From positions 310,001 through 374,000 of the forward strand of contig JADJXY010000001.1 in NCBI GenBank assembly GCA_016720065.1: 64,000 nt of DNA, written 5' to 3'. Origin of the DNA: Betaproteobacteria bacterium (GTDB lineage: Bacteria > Pseudomonadota > Gammaproteobacteria > Burkholderiales > Rhodocyclaceae). How positions within the stretch are numbered: the first letter of the stretch is position 1; each line of letters begins with the position of its first letter. Below are positions 57,144 to 64,000 of the stretch, piece by piece. A program made the translations under genes and the position numbers. The notes under the pieces were generated by a model. That model was not told the DNA's origin. It made no database searches and worked only from the letters and a program-made list of their open reading frames with translations.

Positions 57144-58877
57144 TTACCCCGCCCGCCGCATCGTCCCCCCACCCTCCGCATTCCCGCCCCCCTGGCTGAT
57201 CGGGTGTTCCAAAGCCGCTGGAATCGGCAGGCGCAGCAGGCGGTACAGCGCCTTGAGGTTTTCGCGGTAGAGGGCGTCGAAGGAGGCGACGGAGGGGGGG
57301 GGATTGTAGTCGCCGAACCACCAGAACCAGTCGGAGCTTTCGCACACGGCCAGGCGGGCGAGGACGGCTTCGCGCTCGGCAGGGGTCAGGCGGCGGCTGT
57401 CCAGGGCGCGGTCGGCGCATTGCTTGGCGTCGCAGAGGAATTCCCAGGCCCGGTTCTTGGCCGGGTCGCCGATCCAGGTGGAGAAGGTGCCGTAGACCCA
57501 ACTGCCGGCGGTGAGCTTGGGCAGGGTGGGGCGCACGTCGCGGTGGCGGGCGGCGGCGGCCCCCAGGGGGGTGGTGGCGAGGCTGGCGTGGGCCTCCAGG
57601 GCGCCGTAGAGATCGTCGAAGAAATACCAGGCGTTGTAGGGGTAGTACTCCCAGGCGTTTTCGCCATCGAGGAAGATGGGCACCACGGCCGCGGGGTCGC
57701 GGGTCTCGGCCACTTCCAGCTCGGCGATGAAGTGGGCGGCGGCGTCGCGGCCGTGCCACTTGGCGTATTCGAAGCCGATGAGGTCGGACAGCCGCTCGTT
57801 GCGGAAGAAGAGGGTGACGTCGCCCGGTGTGCCGGCGGGGGGCTGCCAGGGAAGATTGACGCTGGCATCTGGCCCGGCGGAGTTCTCGAGGACGCTCTGG
57901 CTGCTGGCGGTCCAGGCAAAGCCGGCGTCGCCGATCTGGGCCAGGAAGGCTTGCGATAGGGCGCCTTCGGCGGGCCACAGGCCGGCCGGCGCCTCGCCGA
58001 AGCGCCGGGTGTGGCTGCTGCGGGCGGCTTGCAGATGGGCTTCCGCCCGGCTGCGCCCGCCGGGGTATTCCGGCGCGGCGGGCAGGACGCAATCCGGCCA
58101 GGCTTCCCGGGCGCTGGCGAAATCGAGCAGCAGCGGGGCGAGGGGGTGGGCGCCAGGGGTGCAGGCCAGCTCGATCTGGCCCCGCTCAGCCAGGGCGCGG
58201 TAGCGGGGGATGAGATTCTTGACCACGCCGCCCAGGGTGGTGAGCAGGCATTCCCGGTCGGCCAGGGTGAAGCCGGCACCCTTGGCCATCAGTTCGGGGA
58301 TGGTGGTGCCGTTGCGGCGCAGGGTCTCGCCGCTCCAGGCCAGCAGATACCAGGTGGCGAGGTCGGCGAAATAATGGCCGGAGAGGTAGTCGATGCCCGG
58401 GCCGTCGTGGCTTTTGACGAAGGCGTGGATGTCGCGCAGGCGCCGGTAGGGGGCGAAGGGTTCCAGCATGGTCGGGGTATGGCAGCGAAAGCCCATGTCC
58501 AGCAGCCAGTCGCGGTCCTTGCGGGAAAGGCGGTCGGGGTCGCGGCAGGCGGCGATGGCCAGCAAGGGGTCGCGCCAGAGGCGGGTGGCGAACTGGTCGG
58601 CGTAATCCTCGATCTGGTCCAGCAGCACGGGGACGAAATTGACCGTGCAGCGGACGCCGGGGTGGCGCTCCAGGTGCCCCGCCATGTCGGCGTAGTCCTT
58701 GATGGCGTGGAGCAGCACCCAGGGCAGGACGAACTCGCCGCTCTCCGGATGCCGGTAGTCCGGCTGGTGCATGTGCCAGAGGAAGGCGACTTCGGCCACG
58801 GGGCTTAGCCTCGCCCTCGGCCCCTCTCCCGCGAGGCGGGCGAGGGGGAGGTCACAGAGAGGCCGGGCGTCCTTCAT
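57144..58877 (-). CDS. Glycoside hydrolase family 57 (alpha-amylase/branching-enzyme type)
   Basis: 577 residues if started at the ATG at 58877, which is 1 nt after the glgC stop (TGAGATG). GH57 motifs are in order: VAFLWHMHQPDY, GQIELACTPGAHPLAPLL, GLWPAEGAL (Glu nucleophile), FLDGENAWEYYPYN, and SDWFWWFGDY near the end. GH57 enzymes act on alpha-glucans by a retaining mechanism. The first ~25 residues (LPLARLAGEGPRARLSP region) are encoded by a C-rich intergenic repeat (58808-58852); a GTG at 58799 would start the protein directly at AEVAFLWHMHQPDY. Downstream of glgC and probably cotranscribed, so glycogen processing is likely. Confidence 0.92.
   Translation of the reverse strand: MKDARPLCDLPLARLAGEGPRARLSPVAEVAFLWHMHQPDYRHPESGEFVLPWVLLHAIKDYADMAGHLERHPGVRCTVNFVPVLLDQIEDYADQFATRLWRDPLLAIAACRDPDRLSRKDRDWLLDMGFRCHTPTMLEPFAPYRRLRDIHAFVKSHDGPGIDYLSGHYFADLATWYLLAWSGETLRRNGTTIPELMAKGAGFTLADRECLLTTLGGVVKNLIPRYRALAERGQIELACTPGAHPLAPLLLDFASAREAWPDCVLPAAPEYPGGRSRAEAHLQAARSSHTRRFGEAPAGLWPAEGALSQAFLAQIGDAGFAWTASSQSVLENSAGPDASVNLPWQPPAGTPGDVTLFFRNERLSDLIGFEYAKWHGRDAAAHFIAELEVAETRDPAAVVPIFLDGENAWEYYPYNAWYFFDDLYGALEAHASLATTPLGAAAARHRDVRPTLPKLTAGSWVYGTFSTWIGDPAKNRAWEFLCDAKQCADRALDSRRLTPAEREAVLARLAVCESSDWFWWFGDYNPPPSVASFDALYRENLKALYRLLRLPIPAALEHPISQGGGNAEGGGTMRRAG
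58808..58852. repeat. C-rich palindromic repeat at the glgC-GH57 junction
   Basis: CCTCGCCC..CCCCTCTCCCGCGAGGCGGGCGAGGG is an imperfect palindrome related to the one at the murF 3' end. It lies inside the possible N-terminal extension of the GH57 gene. Confidence 0.65.
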
Positions 58878-58878
58878 C

Positions 58879-60204
58879 TCAGACGGGCCCGCTGCCGGCG
58901 CCTTGCCCCAGCATTTCCGGCGTGATCAGGGTGATGCCCTTGGCGCTGACGTGGAAGCGGCGGCGATCGTCTTCCGGGTTTACGCCAGCCACCAGGCCTT
59001 CAGGAATGCGGCAGCGTTTGTCCACCACGCAGCGTTTGAGTACGGCGTGGCGGCCGATATCGACGTGGGGCAGGATGACCGAATCCTCCACCTTGGCCCA
59101 GCTATGGACGTGGACGTTGGAAAAGAGCATGGAACGCCGCACCGTGGCGCCGGAGACGATGCAGCCGCCGGAAACCAGGGAATCCACGGCGCTGCCCCGG
59201 CGGTCCGCGTCGTCGAAGACGAATTTGGCGGGAGGGAGTTGCTCCTGGTAGGTCCAGATGGGCCAGTCCTTGTCGTAGAGGTTGAGTTCCGGCGTCACCT
59301 TGGTCATTTCCATGTTCGCCTCCCAGTAGGCGTCGAGGGTGCCCACGTCGCGCCAGTAGGGGATGTCGTCGGTCATGCCGACGCAGGAATCGGCGAAGCG
59401 ATGGGCGAAGACCCGGTAGCGGGGGACGATGTAGGGAATGATGTCCTTGCCGAAGTCGCGGCTGGAGCCTTTGGTCATGGCGTCCCGCTGTAATTGCTCG
59501 AAGAGGAAGCGGGCGTTGAAGATGTAGATGCCCATGGAGGCGAGGGCCCGCTGCGGCTGGCCGGGGATGGGTGGCGGATGCTGGGGCTTTTCGACGAATT
59601 CCACGACGCGGTCGTGCCCGTCTACGCCCATTACGCCGAACTCCCGGGCGTCGGCCAGGGGCACGTCGATGCAGCCGACGGTCATGTCCGCCCGGCTCTT
59701 GGCGTGGAAGGCCAGCATGCGGCCGTAGTCCATCTTGTAGATGTGGTCGCCGGCGACGATGAGGATGTGCTCGGGGTCGTAGCGGCGCAGGAAGTGCATG
59801 TTCTGATACACCGCGTCCGCCGTGCCCTGGTACCACTGGGTCTCGTCGATCTGCTGCTGGGCGGGCAGGAGCTGGATGAATTCGTCGAACCGCCCGTCCA
59901 GGAAGCTCCAGCCGCGCTGAATGTGGCGGATCAGGCTGTGGGCCTTGTACTGGGTGGCCACGCCGATGCGCCGGATGCCCGAATTGACGCAATTGGAGAG
60001 GGTGAAATCAATGATGCGGAACTTGCCGGCGAAGGGCACGGCGGGCTTGGAGCGGTAGTCAGTGAGCTGCTTCAGTCGGCTGCCGCGGCCCCCGGACAGG
60101 ATGATGGCGAAGGTGTTGCGGGTGAGCTGGCTGATGAAGCGCATGTCGGTCTGTTCGCGCATCTCGCAGTAAGGCTGGTGCGGGCACTGGACGTTGTCAG
60201 GCAT
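58879..60204 (-). CDS. glgC: Glucose-1-phosphate adenylyltransferase
   Basis: 441 residues. Makes ADP-glucose for glycogen synthesis. Motifs: [29 protein letters not shown] (nucleotide and effector loop), [30 protein letters not shown] and a C-terminal left-handed beta-helix. A shorter start at [12 protein letters not shown] (20 residues in) would match many homologues, but the ATG at 60204 has GGGAGG upstream. Divergent from glgB across about 50 nt. Confidence 0.96.
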   Translation of the reverse strand: MPDNVQCPHQPYCEMREQTDMRFISQLTRNTFAIILSGGRGSRLKQLTDYRSKPAVPFAGKFRIIDFTLSNCVNSGIRRIGVATQYKAHSLIRHIQRGWSFLDGRFDEFIQLLPAQQQIDETQWYQGTADAVYQNMHFLRRYDPEHILIVAGDHIYKMDYGRMLAFHAKSRADMTVGCIDVPLADAREFGVMGVDGHDRVVEFVEKPQHPPPIPGQPQRALASMGIYIFNARFLFEQLQRDAMTKGSSRDFGKDIIPYIVPRYRVFAHRFADSCVGMTDDIPYWRDVGTLDAYWEANMEMTKVTPELNLYDKDWPIWTYQEQLPPAKFVFDDADRRGSAVDSLVSGGCIVSGATVRRSMLFSNVHVHSWAKVEDSVILPHVDIGRHAVLKRCVVDKRCRIPEGLVAGVNPEDDRRRFHVSAKGITLITPEMLGQGAGSGPV

Positions 60205-60257
60205 GGCGGGCCTCCCTCGGCTCTGGTTATGAGCTTATGATACCGCCGGGGGGAATG

Positions 60258-62135
<1,878 letters not shown>

Positions 62136-62183
62136 ATCCTTCGGGCGCCAGCGCAATTGGTTAAGGTGCCCGGTCGGCCAAGC

Positions 62184-62212
62184 GCCGAGCGGCGGCGCTG
62201 CCGTCGCTCGGC
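62184..62212. other. Strong hairpin between glgB and glucokinase genes
   Basis: GCCGAGCGGCGGC-GCT-GCCGTCGCTCGGC forms a 13-bp stem (one G-T wobble) with a 3-nt loop between two convergent genes. No T-run follows on either strand, so it may aid termination or mRNA stability in both directions rather than act as a classical terminator. Confidence 0.55.
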
Positions 62213-62227
62213 CGCGGTATGGGCTGC

Positions 62228-63178
62228 TCAGGATCCCGTGCCGGACTGCTGCGCGGCCAGCGCCAGGGCGCCCAGCAGTCCGAGGCGTTCGTCGCGGATC
62301 AGGTGGATGGGCATCTGCTCGACGAGACCCGCGTGTTCGCGCTTGTCGCGGAAGGCCCTGATGAAGGGTTCCGGCGACAGCGCCGGCAGAAGTTTGGCCG
62401 CCACGCCGCCGGCCAGATAGACCCCGCCCCGGGCCAGCCACTGCAGGGCAAGATCTCCGGCGAAAGCGCCCAGGGCCGCGAGCCAGAAGGCCACCGTCCT
62501 CTCGGCCTCCTCTTCCCCCGCCAGGGCGGCGATGCCAATTTCGTCCGGCGGCAATTCGCTTCCGGTCAGGAAGCTGTGGATGCGGGCGAGCCCGGGGCCG
62601 GAGAGCACATCCTCGGCGGTGACGCGCCCGGTTCGCTCGGCGAGGTAGGTCGCCAGGGCGCGCTGCTCCGCCGTCTGGGGCGAAAAACCGGCATGGCCGC
62701 CTTCGCCCGGGACGACGCGGTAACGTCCCTCGGACCACACCTGGCCGGCGACGCCCAGCCCGGTGCCGGCCCCCAGGATGAGCCGCGGTGCCCGGCCGCG
62801 GGCGATTCCGTCCTGCAGGGAGAGCACCGCGTTGCCGCTCAGGAAGTCGATGCCCTGGGCCGCGGCGGCAAAATCGTTGACCAGCCGCAGCTGGCCGATG
62901 GAAAAGCGCTTCTCCAGCGCGTCGGCGTCGAGGCGCCACGGCAGGTAGGTCAGCCTGGCGCTGCGCCCTTCCACCGGGCCGGCGATGCCGAAGCAGGCGG
63001 CGACGATGGGCGTGTCGTAGCCGTGCAGGAAAGCCGCCAGAATTTCCTCGAACTGGTCGTAGTCCTGGCTGGCGAAACGCTCTTCCCGGACGATGCCCGG
63101 ATAGCCACGACGTATTTCGGTCAGGGCAAGCAGGGTCTTGGTTCCCCCCAGGTCGCCGCCAAGCAGGGTGATGGGCAT
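62228..63178 (-). CDS. glk: Glucokinase
   Basis: 316 residues from the ATG at 63178, chosen because AGGAGG then lies 6 nt upstream (an ATG at 63184 abuts it). Bacterial glucokinase family: phosphate loop GGDLGGTKTLLALTE, CFGIAGPVEG, LVNDFAAAAQG (catalytic Asp), LGAGTGLGVAG, VPGEGGHAGFSP and GGVYLAGGVAAKLLP. Phosphorylates glucose released from glycogen or maltodextrin. Convergent with glgB. Confidence 0.94.
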   Translation of the reverse strand: MPITLLGGDLGGTKTLLALTEIRRGYPGIVREERFASQDYDQFEEILAAFLHGYDTPIVAACFGIAGPVEGRSARLTYLPWRLDADALEKRFSIGQLRLVNDFAAAAQGIDFLSGNAVLSLQDGIARGRAPRLILGAGTGLGVAGQVWSEGRYRVVPGEGGHAGFSPQTAEQRALATYLAERTGRVTAEDVLSGPGLARIHSFLTGSELPPDEIGIAALAGEEEAERTVAFWLAALGAFAGDLALQWLARGGVYLAGGVAAKLLPALSPEPFIRAFRDKREHAGLVEQMPIHLIRDERLGLLGALALAAQQSGTGS

Positions 63179-63416
63179 GGACATCCTCCTCGTGGAATGG
63201 CTCTCATAATGCATAGAAGTGGGCGCGGCTGCAATTCAAATCGAATGCTGCGCTGCGGGTGGGGGCCGAGCTTCGGGATTTGTCCCAGGGCTGCGTCCCT
63301 GCGATCCTCTTTTTCCGTAAGCGGGGGGCAGGGGCAGGGGGAGAGGGGGGGAGAGGGGGGGGAGAGGGGGGGCGCCCCCGTCCTGCTTCAGTCCCGCCGG
63401 CAGCAATGCTCCCCGA
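63179..63416. repeat. Intergenic region with a G-rich simple repeat
   Basis: 238 nt without a gene. Positions 63322-63373 are a polypurine tract on the plus strand, made of units close to GGGGGGAGA repeated about four times and followed by GGCGCCCCC. The tract can form slipped structures or G-quadruplexes and probably varies in length between strains. It lies downstream of the Sel1-repeat gene and upstream of glk. Confidence 0.7.
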
Positions 63417-64000
63417 TCAGGGCGCTTCCTCAGCCGCCAGAGCGGCCAGGGCAGCCGGGTAGCGCTGGGCGGCGGCCTTGCGCAGCCAGGCGAGGCTCGT
63501 CTCCCGGTCCCGGGGCTGTCCCCGGCCGGTGCGGGCCATGACCGCGATGGCGTACTGGGCTTCCGCCTCGCCCGCCTGGGCGGAGAGCAGGAAGAGACGG
63601 GCCGCCTCGTCCAGGTTGCGCTCCACCCCGCGGCCGGCCTCGAACATCCAGGCCAGACGGGTGCGGGCCGTGGCGTCACCGGCTTCGGCCAAGCCGCGAT
63701 AAATTGCGGCGGCTTCGGCATGGCGCCCTGCGCTGCTCAGGATTTCGGCCCGCTCGAAGGGGGTGGGGGGGCGATCGGGCTTGTCCAGGCTGGCCAGACG
63801 GGCGGCGGCCTCCCGGTCGCCGCCTTCGGCCGCGAGGCTGAGGTAGTGGCGGGCCCGGTCCACGTCCCGCGGGATCGCGCCGCCGCTGCTGTAGAGCATG
63901 CCCAGCCGGTACTGGGCCTTGAATCCGCCGGCGTTGGCCGCCGCGATGTACAGGGCTTCGGCCTTTTTCATGTCACGGGGCTCGCCCAGGCCGTCTTCGG
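63417..64000 (-). CDS. Sel1-like repeat protein, C-terminal part (5' end outside the window)
   Basis: The frame is open to the window edge and gives about 194 residues. It contains tandem Sel1-like (SLR/TPR-type) helices of about 36 residues, e.g. KKAEALYIAAANAGGFKAQYRLGMLY, DVDRARHYLSLAAEGGDREAAARL, LDEAARLFLLSAQAGEAEAQYAIAVM and DRETSLAWLRKAAAQRYPAALAAL. The ATG at 63971 is internal: EDGLGEPRD before it is in frame and repeat-like. SLR proteins mediate protein-protein contacts; the partner is unknown. Confidence 0.88.
   Translation of the reverse strand, partial: EDGLGEPRDMKKAEALYIAAANAGGFKAQYRLGMLYSSGGAIPRDVDRARHYLSLAAEGGDREAAARLASLDKPDRPPTPFERAEILSSAGRHAEAAAIYRGLAEAGDATARTRLAWMFEAGRGVERNLDEAARLFLLSAQAGEAEAQYAIAVMARTGRGQPRDRETSLAWLRKAAAQRYPAALAALAAEEAP

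Noticed and set aside
62148..62220. tRNA-like start (GCGCCAGCGCAATTGGTTAAGG) after glgB
   Set aside because: A D-arm-like stretch is seen, but there is no anticodon arm, T-loop (GGTTCRA) or acceptor pairing. The following DNA is a perfect hairpin instead.

Overview
The window is high-GC proteobacterial DNA, coding almost throughout. The organism is most likely a betaproteobacterium of the Rhodocyclales type. This is an inference from gene order (pdh genes, complete dcw cluster, lpxC, a DciA-like gene, secA, argJ; rpe-gph-trpEGDC), an E3 subunit carrying its own lipoyl domain, a Neisseria/Burkholderia-type porin and a PEP-CTERM protein. No rRNA, tRNA or CRISPR array was seen.

Layout. 1-2.1 kb: the 3' end of an M18 aminopeptidase, translationally coupled to an orphan PAS-type histidine kinase. 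2.1-5.1 kb (minus): a long CorA-like protein and a PEP-CTERM protein that has lost its N-terminus. 5.2-11.5 kb (minus): the pyruvate dehydrogenase operon aceE-aceF-lpdA. 11.8-28.8 kb (plus): mraZ-rsmH-ftsL-ftsI-murE-murF-mraY-murD-ftsW-murG-murC-ddlB-ftsQ-ftsA-ftsZ, which makes peptidoglycan precursors and builds the divisome. 28.8-35.6 kb: lpxC, a small membrane protein, a divergent DciA-like gene, an M23 peptidase, secA and argJ.

35.7-47.1 kb is the most unusual region. It is a two-partner secretion operon with a 2698-residue filamentous exoprotein (TpsA), a periplasmic protein with two FecR domains, and an outer-membrane TpsB transporter. A hairpin-rich leader of about 200 nt precedes it. 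47.3-54.8 kb: a glycine-zipper lipoprotein, a methyltransferase and apaG on minus, then rpe-gph-trpE-trpG-trpD-trpC and a Uma2-type nuclease. A 26-codon ORF with four Trp codons and a terminator-like hairpin precede trpE, consistent with attenuation. 55.0-57.1 kb: a porin, then a REP-associated tyrosine transposase between perfect 19-bp inverted repeats. 57.1-64 kb: a glycogen module (GH57, glgC, glgB, glucokinase) and the start of a Sel1-repeat protein.

A recurring theme is small repeats lodged in or beside core genes. One codes for the interdomain linker of LpdA, one for the tail of MurF and one for the possible N-terminus of GH57. A 139-bp palindromic element separates ftsW and murG yet leaves an ORF with stop/start overlaps at both ends. 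A 161-bp MITE-like element fills the whole rpe-gph gap. I saw no wholly new defence or mobile system. The best leads are the TPS/FecR operon with its structured leader, the trp leader and the repeat insertions.
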